In this document: positions 46,944 to 55,360 of the stretch, in pieces
Layout of the letters: the number at the start of each line of letters is the position of its first letter
Position numbering within the stretch: the first letter of the stretch is position 1
Origin: Silvanigrella paludirubra
GTDB lineage: Bacteria > Bdellovibrionota_B > Oligoflexia > Silvanigrellales > Silvanigrellaceae
Reading direction: 5' to 3'
NCBI RefSeq assembly: GCF_009208775.1
Contig: NZ_WFLM01000001.1
Span: 413,325 to 477,324, forward strand
Length of the DNA stretch: 64,000 bases
Notes under the pieces: generated by a model
Database searches by the model: none
What the model was told of the DNA's origin: nothing
What the model saw: the letters and a program-made list of their open reading frames with translations, nothing else
Made by a program: the position numbers and the translations under genes

Positions 46944-47576
46944 TTACTGTATTTTCAATGGTTTGTGGTGTGAGCATTTTTTATTATGTTCAACAATAAC
47001 TATCTTTCCAGCCATATCTGTTTCGTTTAAGTCGGTTCCGCATTCAGAACAAAGACCTTTGCAATCTTCTCTGCATAATGGGAGCTCTGGTAAGGCACAA
47101 AACATAGTATCAAGTAGTAATTCATCTAATTGAATTGAGTTTCCTTGAAAAGCATAGGATTCTAAATCACTTTCAGAAAGCTCTATTTCATCATTCTCAT
47201 TTGCATTAGAAAATTTAGATATTCCAGATTGTTGGTACTTTTGGGAGTTTATTGGGACAAAAAAACCTTTAACTTCGGCGCTAATTTTTTCTCTAAATAA
47301 GGTAAGGGAGCGGACACATTCTAATAAAGGTTCAAACTCAATATTTCCTTCTATACGATAAACTCCTTGTTCCTTAATCAATTTTAAAATTCCAGATAAT
47401 TCCTGATAGTCCTTGTCATCCGAAATTAAAGAATATTCGTTTAAAAAAGATTTTGTCCACTCCGATAAAATTGTGTCTATATGATATACATTTTTAAGAT
47501 TTGAGTTCGACTTACCAAAAGTAACTATCATTTCACTGCCAATTTTTACTAGGGGAATAGAGATGTTTTTGTTCAT
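46944..47576 (-). CDS. YceD/DUF177 family protein
   Basis: A 210-residue protein of the YceD family, implicated in 23S rRNA accumulation and usually encoded just before rpmF. The family pattern is present: an acidic middle (ENDEIELSESDLE) followed by QLDELLLDTMFCALPELPLC and the cysteine motif CREDCKGLCSECGTDLN, probably a zinc site. AAGGA precedes the ATG. Unusually no rpmF (L32) gene follows; the next gene downstream is the LysM-like/proline-repeat protein. Confidence 0.85.
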   Translation of the reverse strand: MNKNISIPLVKIGSEMIVTFGKSNSNLKNVYHIDTILSEWTKSFLNEYSLISDDKDYQELSGILKLIKEQGVYRIEGNIEFEPLLECVRSLTLFREKISAEVKGFFVPINSQKYQQSGISKFSNANENDEIELSESDLESYAFQGNSIQLDELLLDTMFCALPELPLCREDCKGLCSECGTDLNETDMAGKIVIVEHNKKCSHHKPLKIQ

Positions 47577-47617
47577 TCTAAAAGAATCCTTGAAATAAAT
47601 TTAATAATTATAATAAT

Positions 47618-48913
47618 TTAACTGTTTTTGCGAGAGCCTTTTAAAAAGGCCATGCCAATTAAGAGACCAGTAAAAAGAATAATAGCTGAGATGTAAAGAG
47701 ATTTTTCTTTTATAAAGTATGAGTTCCCGATCCCATTTTGATAGGTGAGACCTAGTAAAGCAGGGCCAATCATTCTTGCTAAGGAAGAAACGGCTTGAGC
47801 TAATCCAAATCCGAAACCCTGATATTTATGAGGGGTGGAAATGCTTATTAATGTATTTATGGATGGATTTGCAATAGCAATGCCAACGCATAAAAAAGAT
47901 AGACTCAAAAACAAAAAATAAGGATGAGGTGCATAAAAGGGAATTCCAATCATACTTAAAATTAAAAGAATGTACCCCCATTTTAATACCAATGATTCCT
48001 TAAAATTTTTGAGAATTTTTTTAGCAATAAATGCATTGGCAATAATAGAAAATACTCCAATGATAATATAACTTTTGTAGATATCTAAATTCCCAAAAAA
48101 GTAGGCATCTTTTAAAATAAAAGGCAATAAAGTTTCTACACCACTAAATGCAAGAATTTGTATAAATAAAATTACCATAAATGCGATAAATATTTTTATT
48201 TTTAGAATATCCCTTATCGCATACATTATACTTTGTTTATTTAAATTAAATGTGGTATTCTTTGGGAGATACTCTGGATTTATTTTTTCGAAAATACCTC
48301 TATAAAATACATTAGCGAATTTAAAGTGCGTTTCGGGAAGATAATAAGCAACAAAAATCAAATTTAATACATTTAAAAAAACAGCAAGCATAGCTATTCC
48401 GAATATGTAACTACCATGAAATAATTGAAATTTATCAATTGATAAAACAACAATTGTCCCGAAAATGGGGCCAACCGTAAAACCTCCTCCAAATGCCAAT
48501 CCGATAATTGACATATAACGTCCTCTATCTTTAAAGCTTGTGATGTCAGAAATACATGCTTGAGCGGTCGCAATATTTCCATATCCTATTCCTGATAATA
48601 TTTTTGCTAGGACTAAAAATAAATAAGAATTCGCAACACCTGTTAAAAATTGCGAAAGACAAGATATAAGAATAGTAGCCAACAAAATTTTTTTACGCCC
48701 AAAAACATCAGAAGTGTATCCTAAAAGTCCTCCTGAAATAAAAGATGCAAATGCAAACCAAGTAGCTAACAAGGCAATTTGAGAGTCAGAAACATGGAAT
48801 TCTCGGGCAATTTGCGGGAGGATAGGGAGAAACATTCCAAAGCCAATTAGATCAATAAAAATGGTAAAGAAGATAATTTTTAATATTTTATTTTGAATTT
48901 TTTCATGCTGCAA
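47618..48913 (-). CDS. MFS transporter, TetA-like DHA1 group
   Basis: A 431-residue, 12-helix major facilitator. The first helix DLIGFGMFLPILPQIA and motif A GYTSDVFGRKK are typical of TetA/multidrug DHA1 exporters, with motif C-like glycines in helix 5 (GLAFGGGFTVGPIFG). Tetracycline is not implied: the same pattern occurs in many exporters of unknown substrate. Translation starts at TTG with AAAGGAG seven bases upstream. It stands alone between the YceD and FlbD genes. Confidence 0.82.
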   Translation of the reverse strand: MQHEKIQNKILKIIFFTIFIDLIGFGMFLPILPQIAREFHVSDSQIALLATWFAFASFISGGLLGYTSDVFGRKKILLATILISCLSQFLTGVANSYLFLVLAKILSGIGYGNIATAQACISDITSFKDRGRYMSIIGLAFGGGFTVGPIFGTIVVLSIDKFQLFHGSYIFGIAMLAVFLNVLNLIFVAYYLPETHFKFANVFYRGIFEKINPEYLPKNTTFNLNKQSIMYAIRDILKIKIFIAFMVILFIQILAFSGVETLLPFILKDAYFFGNLDIYKSYIIIGVFSIIANAFIAKKILKNFKESLVLKWGYILLILSMIGIPFYAPHPYFLFLSLSFLCVGIAIANPSINTLISISTPHKYQGFGFGLAQAVSSLARMIGPALLGLTYQNGIGNSYFIKEKSLYISAIILFTGLLIGMAFLKGSRKNS

Positions 48914-49046
48914 AACAAACTCCTTTGGAGGCTCTTTCTTAAATTATTTTTATCTTAGAAAAGAAAGTGCTAACCTATTTCTATAGAATGTACGTTAGGA
49001 TAAAAACAAACAATTTGGCAAATATAAAAGGAGGAGGGGGTTTATT

Positions 49047-49301
49047 ATGATCCAATTAACGAGATTAGATGGAAAAGCGATATTTCTTAATACAGCTAAC
49101 ATTCAATGGATAGAAACACTTCCTGATACTACCATAACCATATTAAGTGGAGCTCGTATTATAGTCCGTGAAAAAATAGAAGATATTTTGAATAAAATGG
49201 ATGAAAGAATAAAGTATGAGAATTCTCTTAACTTGAAAGAAAAAGAAGAGTCCCTATTAGATAGGCATGAAATTTATTCTCAGATGGCAGAAAATATATA
49301 A
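49047..49301 (+). CDS. flbD: FlbD family flagellar protein
   Basis: An 84-residue protein with the FlbD family core IQLTRLDGKAIFLNTANIQWIETLPDTTI, in which a short beta-rich domain is followed by a charged helix. In other bacteria flbD sits among motA/motB and flagellar basal-body genes, and its precise action is unknown. A very strong AGGAGGAGG ribosome site precedes the ATG. It starts a same-strand run with the TPR protein, a small protein and a STAS protein. With FliG it points to a flagellated or formerly flagellated organism. Confidence 0.85.
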   Translation: MIQLTRLDGKAIFLNTANIQWIETLPDTTITILSGARIIVREKIEDILNKMDERIKYENSLNLKEKEESLLDRHEIYSQMAENI

Positions 49302-49363
49302 ACAAATTTTCCCTATTCGAACTGAAGATGATTTAACCGATGATTTTCAGTTAGGAGGGTAAA

Positions 49364-52150
49364 ATGTTAAAAATAAGATATTTATTACAAATATTAAAAT
49401 TAATTTATTTTATCTTCTTATTATTCAGTTTAAACAATGGCATAGTATTTGCTCAAGAATGGCCTAGTTTATTTATCAATGAAGATATCATTCCTCAAAA
49501 TAAATCTGAGTTAAAACAAATTAAGAAGTTACAAACTAAAGATATACAAAAAATGCCACAAGAAAAGATTCGAGAAAAAATACTAAACTCATTTTACTTT
49601 ATCGCTGATTTTATTAGTAGTACAAAACAAGAAGAGCCTAAAAATTGGTTTGATTCACATAAAAATCCAGATAACTCACTGAAATATGGATTTCCACCAG
49701 AATTAAAAAGACCTCCTCTTACTATTTATTACCCAGCTTATAACTTAACAAAATTAGCCTATTTTGTTACTGAAAATCCATATATTTCAAAACTAAACGT
49801 TTGTCAGGGATTTTGGGCTGAAAATAGACTCCAATTTGCTTATGACTGTTTTTTCTTTCTACAGCTTGAATTAGCAAATGATAAAATTCCGATAAATTCT
49901 TTAGAGCGTCTTCAAGTGAATTTATTACATGCCTTTTTTTTGTTACATTTAGCAACGAATGATGTAACAAATGTTCACATATGGAACCCTAAAACAGCTC
50001 CTCCAATTCCCCAAGATTTTACTGAAGGTGATCATTATGCTATTTCAAGAGTACTTTTTTCATACATTTCTACCCAAGTAGATGATACAATCTATTTACC
50101 AAAACAAAAAACAGATATAATTGAACCTATTTATAAAAATATTTTTGAATCTCCTGTTTATTTTAGAGTAACAGCAAAAGTATGGGGAAATAAAACTTCT
50201 GTTACTTTACTAAAAGATCCAATCGATCCATTAAAATGGGTTCAAACTGTAATGCCTTTGGCATATGCTAATACAATGGCTATGAATCAAGGAATAATGC
50301 TTTGGCAGAGAGCGTTTAATTCTGCTCAAAAAATTGAAAATTATTTTCAAAACTTTAACTACCCAAAAATGTCAGAAGACTCACCGCTTATTGTTAAATC
50401 ACCTTCATTAGTAAAAAATGAAATTTTTATAGCGCCTAAAAATAATACCGATTTTTTAGCAGCAACCGATTTATTTAGAGCAACAGCCATGTTAATTGCA
50501 AAAGATCCTGCTAAATCCTTAGAATATATTTCAAGTGGTATTTTAAGAAAAGGGCATCCCGAAATATCTGCCCTTATGTTTAATTTATCAGGAAATGCTT
50601 ATTTTGATCTTGACTTATTAAGGTGGGCAAGAAGATCCTATTCTTGGGCAGAGTTATTTTCAAAATCTTTTGCTGAAAAAGTACCAAGTTCATTAATTTA
50701 TGGCGGTGAAAGTGCTTATTGGTATGGTAAATATGATGTAGCTCAAAAATCATACGAAAGATTCTTAAAATTAATTGGAGATCCTGAATTTAGTCCTTGG
50801 GCGTATCTTCGTTTAGCTGAGATTGAAGAAAGAAAAGGTAACAGTAATAATGCAAAGAATTATTATGAAGTAATTTTAAGAAAATTTAATAGTCATTTTG
50901 TTGCAGCAGATGCACAAGTTAGATTATTTTGTTTATACCAAAATGGCTTAACTAAAAACACAAAAAAAGTTGAATATCAAAAAGTTGTTGAAAAAATTAA
51001 AAATTCAAGAGATGTCTTAAAAAAGCAAGCAAAAGCATGTATGTTAAAGGTTGATTTAGAAAATTTACAAGAAGATTCAGCTAAAGATACTAAAACGACT
51101 GTTGTCGAAAAGTCATTAAAACAAAAAGAAGCTATTGATAAATATGCCAAAGAATTTCCAGATAGTGAATTTTTAGTTTTATTTACAGACAGAATAAAAG
51201 AGCTGGAACTTTCTGTTGGAACTTTTTTAGCATCAGAAAATGCTTGTAATAAATTAATTGAATATTATTTGAAAAATAAAGACTCCCTTGTAAAATTAAA
51301 AAATAGCAATCATCATTATGTAAATGGATTAAAATGGGGGAACGATGAAAATTTAAAGCTATTAAGATGTAGTGCTTTTATTAATAATGTTTCTTTATGG
51401 AAAGAAATGAGAAAAACGGAAATAGGTAAAGATGGAGAGCCGTTGCATACATTTTTTTATAATTTATCTCAGAAACCTTCTGTTGAAAATGCTCTGTTAG
51501 CATATAGCTCTTTGAAAAAATCGAGCGATAATTGGGTAAAAAAAGTAAAAACAATAGAAAAATCTAGTTTTGAAGCTATATTAAAAGAAGATTTTTGGGA
51601 AATGTTAACTTTAAGAGAGCTAATGAAATTTGATTTATTAACCTCAAAATCAGCAAATAATTTATTGAACAATGCTGTTTCTCAAGATTTATTTAATGAA
51701 CCAAAATTAATTTATTCATCTAATACTTTTTGTTATTGGATGTTAAGATCATCTTCTCAATTTAATTCGGAAAAATGGGAATCCATAGCTAAGACAAAAG
51801 ATAAAAAGGAATGGTTAAACTTATTAACAGATAAAAAAAATGAACAAAAAATGCCATGTGAAACGGCATTTGCTAAAGCCTTATTTACTGTTTCCTTAAG
51901 AAATCCAACTGTTTATTTAGATAGTCAAATTTTATTACCCTTTTTAGAAAAACAAGGAATAGATAAAGGGGCAGAAGATTGGCTTCAATATGTGCAACGT
52001 ATTGAAAAGGAAAGAGGAAATAAAGATCAAGAAGTTCAGGCAATTTACCGTAAGTTATTGAAAGAAGCGAAAGAACCACTTGTCAAAGAAGCGGCAGGGA
52101 TGTGGATTAAAAAGAATATCCCAGAAGAAGCCGATAAATTATTATGGTAA
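49364..52150 (+). CDS. Large exported TPR-rich protein of unknown function
   Basis: A 928-residue protein with a signal peptide (hydrophobic residues about 8-30, ending VFAQE). The middle (about 370-560) contains tetratricopeptide-like repeats: DPAKSLEYISSGILRKG, AYFDLDLLRWARRSYSWAEL, YGKYDVAQKSYERFLKLI and RKGNSNNAKNYYEVILRKF. The rest is helical with no catalytic motif. It would be a periplasmic or outer-membrane-associated scaffold. Position after flbD suggests a link to the flagellar motor or its periplasmic frame, but that is inferred only from context. GGAGGG precedes the ATG. Confidence 0.6.
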   Translation: MLKIRYLLQILKLIYFIFLLFSLNNGIVFAQEWPSLFINEDIIPQNKSELKQIKKLQTKDIQKMPQEKIREKILNSFYFIADFISSTKQEEPKNWFDSHKNPDNSLKYGFPPELKRPPLTIYYPAYNLTKLAYFVTENPYISKLNVCQGFWAENRLQFAYDCFFFLQLELANDKIPINSLERLQVNLLHAFFLLHLATNDVTNVHIWNPKTAPPIPQDFTEGDHYAISRVLFSYISTQVDDTIYLPKQKTDIIEPIYKNIFESPVYFRVTAKVWGNKTSVTLLKDPIDPLKWVQTVMPLAYANTMAMNQGIMLWQRAFNSAQKIENYFQNFNYPKMSEDSPLIVKSPSLVKNEIFIAPKNNTDFLAATDLFRATAMLIAKDPAKSLEYISSGILRKGHPEISALMFNLSGNAYFDLDLLRWARRSYSWAELFSKSFAEKVPSSLIYGGESAYWYGKYDVAQKSYERFLKLIGDPEFSPWAYLRLAEIEERKGNSNNAKNYYEVILRKFNSHFVAADAQVRLFCLYQNGLTKNTKKVEYQKVVEKIKNSRDVLKKQAKACMLKVDLENLQEDSAKDTKTTVVEKSLKQKEAIDKYAKEFPDSEFLVLFTDRIKELELSVGTFLASENACNKLIEYYLKNKDSLVKLKNSNHHYVNGLKWGNDENLKLLRCSAFINNVSLWKEMRKTEIGKDGEPLHTFFYNLSQKPSVENALLAYSSLKKSSDNWVKKVKTIEKSSFEAILKEDFWEMLTLRELMKFDLLTSKSANNLLNNAVSQDLFNEPKLIYSSNTFCYWMLRSSSQFNSEKWESIAKTKDKKEWLNLLTDKKNEQKMPCETAFAKALFTVSLRNPTVYLDSQILLPFLEKQGIDKGAEDWLQYVQRIEKERGNKDQEVQAIYRKLLKEAKEPLVKEAAGMWIKKNIPEEADKLLW

Positions 52151-52189
52151 GATGGGATCTATGGGCTTTTGATAAAAAAAGGGGTGTAC

Positions 52190-52492
52190 ATGGGAGAAAT
52201 TGTTCATCTATCGCAAAAGAAAATAGAAAAAGAGAAAAAATTATCAAAATCTAAAAAGAAGGCTCCCGATGCGCAAACGGTTAGATTGTGGCGATTATCA
52301 ATGGAAATTGATGATTTAATTAAAAAAGGAGTTTTAGACGACTCTCTTCCTCCCGATGAAATTTCGACTATTTTAGCACATAGACTTGGTACCTTAATAT
52401 CTTGTTGTGATAATCCTGAAGAATTATCAAAATTTTGTGCTCATATTATTGAAAGAATGAATTCTAATCGCAATACAGGTGAGCCTGCATGA
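52190..52492 (+). CDS. Small cytoplasmic protein of unknown function
   Basis: A 100-residue, Lys-rich protein with a basic N-terminal tail and a helical body. The ATG at 52190 with GGGG upstream is preferred to an earlier in-frame start at 52169. Its stop overlaps the STAS gene start (ATGA), so the two are co-translated. I do not recognise the family; a regulator or partner of the STAS protein is plausible. Confidence 0.55.
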   Translation: MGEIVHLSQKKIEKEKKLSKSKKKAPDAQTVRLWRLSMEIDDLIKKGVLDDSLPPDEISTILAHRLGTLISCCDNPEELSKFCAHIIERMNSNRNTGEPA

Positions 52493-52989
52493 CAAATGTG
52501 TTGTCTTTTGAATGGAAAAAAGAAGATTATGTTACGATAAGTGGAATGATCGACGAAAGTTCTGATTTTAGTGAATTATTTAAAAAAAATCATGAAGTTC
52601 TATTTTTGGATTTAAAAAATATTCATAGAATTAATAGTAGTGGCGTTCGCAAGTGGGTTTTAGCTTTAGATAAATTAAAAGATGTTGAAATTCATTATAT
52701 CAACTGTTCTTTTTCAGTTGTAGATCAATTGTCTATGGTTCCAGAGTTTTTGAATAAAAAATGTTTTGTAGAATCTTTTGATGCAAGATATGTATGTGAA
52801 AACTGCAATACTTCTCAAACTGTAACTCTAGTTGTAGGATTTGATATACAAGCAGGTGAAAAAAATTATACTGATGGCCCTGAAAGATTATGCCCAAATT
52901 GCAAACAAAAAATGGAATTTGATCACAACCCCGATAGTTATCTCTTTTTTTTAAGTAATTTATCAAATAAGAAAAAAACAGCGATTTGA
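52489..52989 (+). CDS. STAS-domain protein with C-terminal zinc ribbon
   Basis: A 166-residue cytoplasmic protein. Residues about 15-95 look like a STAS domain of the anti-anti-sigma type: FLDLKNIHRINSSGVRKWV carries the Asp-Leu strand and the Ser of the phosphorylation loop. The C-terminal ~65 residues hold two CxxC knuckles (CENC and CPNC), making a zinc ribbon, an uncommon addition to STAS. STAS domains are switched by phosphorylation from GHKL kinases; the window has one such candidate at 36332-37303. It closes the flbD operon. Confidence 0.65.
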   Translation: MTNVLSFEWKKEDYVTISGMIDESSDFSELFKKNHEVLFLDLKNIHRINSSGVRKWVLALDKLKDVEIHYINCSFSVVDQLSMVPEFLNKKCFVESFDARYVCENCNTSQTVTLVVGFDIQAGEKNYTDGPERLCPNCKQKMEFDHNPDSYLFFLSNLSNKKKTAI

Positions 52990-53059
52990 ATCCTTTACTT
53001 GCTGAATATCTCTCCTCAAGATATATCTCTTAATTGGAGTTATCATTTTTGAGGTGATT

Positions 53060-54262
53060 ATGGCAAATTTAAATGAATTTAATTCTTGGTTATTATCCTT
53101 AAATCCTTTTGGTTTAACAAAAAATGAAGAGATTAAAAGTAAATTAGAGGCTCAAAAAATTGAAGTATTTGATTTTACATTAGGAGATCCTAAAGAGCCA
53201 ACTCCTTCTTTTATCAAGAAAGCATTAATTGAAAATATTGATGATATTAGTCAATATCCTTCAAATATGGGTTCTGCTTTATTAAGAAAGTCATGTTCAA
53301 ATTGGGCAAAAAAAAGACTAGCAATTGAATTAAATCCAGATCAACATATTATTTCTTCAAATGGAAGCAAAGAAGCTGTATTTCATATACCCCAGGTATT
53401 GTTAAATTCGGCATCTGATAAGCGTATTGTCATTTTTCCAGAACCTGGTTATCCCGTTTATAAAGCGGGAACTATTTTAGCAGGTGGAATTCCTTATGCA
53501 AATCCATTAAAAAAATCGAAAAATTATGTCTTTGATCCTGCAGAAATTCCTAATGAAATTGCAAATAAAATTGCTGCTGTTTGGTTATGTTATCCACATA
53601 ATCCAACGGGCGCTATTATCTCTAAAAATCAAATGGAAAAAATATACGACTGGGCTCTTAAATATAATATTTTTATTCTTTCTGATGAATGTTACTTAGA
53701 TATGTACTATGAAGGACAAGAAATTCCTCCTTCTTTTTTAGAAATTTCATATAAAAATAATTTTAAAAATGTTTTGAGCTTTTTTTCACTAAGTAAACGA
53801 AGTGGAATGACAGGTTATCGCTCTGGTTTTGTTGCCGGAGAAAAAGAAGTAATCTCTCTTTTTGCAAAATACCGTCTCAATGTAGGATTAGGAACTCCTG
53901 ATTTTATTCAAAAAGCAGCTGTTGCTGCCTGGGATGATACAGAACATGTTGTTGAGAGAAGTCGTATATTTGCAAATAAAAGAAAAGTAATCGATCAATT
54001 TTTTGAAAAAAATAAAATTTCTGCTTTACCAAGCAATGCTACTTTTTATGTTTGGGGTGATGTACCAAATTCCTATAAAACAGATAAAGAATTTTCAGAT
54101 GCTTTATTAAATGCTACTGGTATTATGGTTACACCTGGTTCCATTTTTGGAGAGTCTTGTAACAGAAACTTTAGAATGGCATTGGTACCTACTGTTGAAA
54201 AAATACAAGAATGTCTTCAAAAATGGCAATTAAAAATAGATTCAGGAGAATTTAAATTATGA
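53060..54262 (+). CDS. dapC: Succinyldiaminopimelate aminotransferase, class I PLP enzyme
   Basis: A 400-residue fold-type I aminotransferase. The PLP lysine lies in SFFSLSKRSGMTGYRSGF, and the segments CYPHNPTGAIIS (Asn/Asp contact with PLP), LSDECYLDMYYEG and the C-terminal NRNFRMALVPT arginine are all present. The neighbour dapD makes DapC the best call; it would transfer an amino group to N-succinyl-2-amino-6-ketopimelate in lysine and meso-diaminopimelate synthesis. GAGGTGAT, complementary to the 16S tail, precedes the ATG at 53060. An alternative upstream GTG at 53054 lies inside that ribosome site. Its stop overlaps the dapD start (ATGA). Confidence 0.85.
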   Translation: MANLNEFNSWLLSLNPFGLTKNEEIKSKLEAQKIEVFDFTLGDPKEPTPSFIKKALIENIDDISQYPSNMGSALLRKSCSNWAKKRLAIELNPDQHIISSNGSKEAVFHIPQVLLNSASDKRIVIFPEPGYPVYKAGTILAGGIPYANPLKKSKNYVFDPAEIPNEIANKIAAVWLCYPHNPTGAIISKNQMEKIYDWALKYNIFILSDECYLDMYYEGQEIPPSFLEISYKNNFKNVLSFFSLSKRSGMTGYRSGFVAGEKEVISLFAKYRLNVGLGTPDFIQKAAVAAWDDTEHVVERSRIFANKRKVIDQFFEKNKISALPSNATFYVWGDVPNSYKTDKEFSDALLNATGIMVTPGSIFGESCNRNFRMALVPTVEKIQECLQKWQLKIDSGEFKL

Positions 54263-55185
54263 AATCAATTTCTTTGCAAGACTTAAATAATTTACAAGAT
54301 AATATTTCTGAAATTTTTTCAACTCCAGAGTTGTTAAAAAGAAAAGAATCACAAGAATGTATTACTCAATGCTTAAGGTATTTAGAAGATGGTACTTTAA
54401 GAGTTTCTTCTCCTGAAGGAGAAGGTCCTAATTGTGGTGAAGTAGAAATGAAAGATCTCCAAAATTGGGAAGTCCATGTTTGGGTGAAACAAGCAATCCT
54501 TTTAGCAATGAGAATGAGAACAGCCGAGACATTTAAATGGGAATTAAATGGAAATGTAACAAGCTCTTTTCAAGATCGTATCCATGCTGGGGTTTTAGGA
54601 TATCACGATAAATTAGACGTAAGAAAAGATTTAGCATCATTCGGTGTTCGTTCTGTTTATGGTTCTGTTGTACGTGAGGGTGCTTTTATATCTAAGGGTG
54701 TTATTTTAATGCCTAGTTTTGTAAATATAGGTGCTTGGGTAGGTTTAGGAACCATGATTGATACTTGGGCAACTGCGGGAAGTTGTGCACAAATTGGAAA
54801 AAATGTGCATGTGGCAGGAGGTGTTGGCATTGGTGGTGTGCTTGAACCTGAAAATGCAAGACCCGTTATCATTGGTGATAATGCCTTTTTGGGAAGTCGT
54901 GTAATCGTTGTTGAAGGGACTATTGTAGGTGAGGGTGCTATTCTTGCTGCCAATGTTTCTTTAACTTCTTCAACGCCAATATATGATGTAACTACACAAG
55001 ATAAAAAAGAATATAGAGGAATTGTACCTCCAAATGCTGTTGTGGTTGCAGGAACTAGAATGAAGGAATTTGCTGGTGGAGAGGTTCCTATTCAATGCGC
55101 CTATATTATCGCTTTTAGAAGCCCAAAAACAGATACGAAAGTAAGTTTAAACCATATTCTGAGAGAGACAGGGATTCCTGTATAA
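54259..55185 (+). CDS. dapD: Tetrahydrodipicolinate N-succinyltransferase
   Basis: A 308-residue hexapeptide-repeat acyltransferase that succinylates tetrahydrodipicolinate. The left-handed beta-helix is seen in GSVVREGAFISKGVILMPSF and in GKNVHVAGGVGIGGV, which is typical of DapD. EPENARPVIIGDNAFLGSRVIVVEGTIVGEG continues the coils. The N-terminal part (GEVEMKDLQNWEVHVWVKQAILL) binds substrate. It is longer than E. coli DapD (about 274). Coupled translation with dapC supports the joint role in diaminopimelate synthesis, which feeds peptidoglycan. Confidence 0.95.
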   Translation: MKSISLQDLNNLQDNISEIFSTPELLKRKESQECITQCLRYLEDGTLRVSSPEGEGPNCGEVEMKDLQNWEVHVWVKQAILLAMRMRTAETFKWELNGNVTSSFQDRIHAGVLGYHDKLDVRKDLASFGVRSVYGSVVREGAFISKGVILMPSFVNIGAWVGLGTMIDTWATAGSCAQIGKNVHVAGGVGIGGVLEPENARPVIIGDNAFLGSRVIVVEGTIVGEGAILAANVSLTSSTPIYDVTTQDKKEYRGIVPPNAVVVAGTRMKEFAGGEVPIQCAYIIAFRSPKTDTKVSLNHILRETGIPV

Positions 55186-55245
55186 ATTTAGTTATTTTTA
55201 CTTCTTTTTAACTAATTGAAATAATATATAAAAAATAAAACTAAA

Positions 55246-55269
55246 TTTGTACCGAATGATTGGTACAAA
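55246..55269. promoter_or_regulatory. Palindromic operator 1 (TetR-like)
   Basis: Perfect inverted repeat TTTGTACC-GAATGATT-GGTACAAA, just upstream of the -35 box. The half-sites resemble the ACCGA/TCGGT type recognised by TetR/AcrR repressors. Confidence 0.55.
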
Positions 55270-55274
55270 AAAGC

Positions 55275-55301
55275 TTGACTCTCTGTGATTTTTTTTATAG
55301 A
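55275..55301 (+). promoter_or_regulatory. Candidate promoter of the hydrolase gene
   Basis: TTGACT at 55275-55280 and TATAGA at 55296-55301, with a 15-base spacer that is shorter than ideal. It lies between two palindromes, so repression is likely. A short spacer can also mean that an activator is needed. Confidence 0.4.
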
Positions 55302-55308
55302 AAAAATA

Positions 55309-55324
55309 AACCGATCGTTCGGTT
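55309..55324. promoter_or_regulatory. Palindromic operator 2 (TetR-like)
   Basis: AACCGA-TCGT-TCGGTT inverted repeat, near the expected transcription start. Its centre is 59 bases from that of operator 1. No TetR-family gene is in the window, so the regulator must be encoded elsewhere. Confidence 0.55.
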
Positions 55325-55360
55325 CGGTATTTTTGAAACATTCACTTGGAGTTCTTTTTT

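Noticed and set aside
47618-48913. Calling the MFS transporter a tetracycline resistance gene
   Set aside because: The motifs are shared by many DHA1 exporters, and nothing in the sequence or context (no tetR neighbour) points to tetracycline.
54657-54953. Open frame antisense to dapD
   Set aside because: Opposite-strand shadow of the hexapeptide-repeat region; Pro/Thr/Ile-rich with no start signal.
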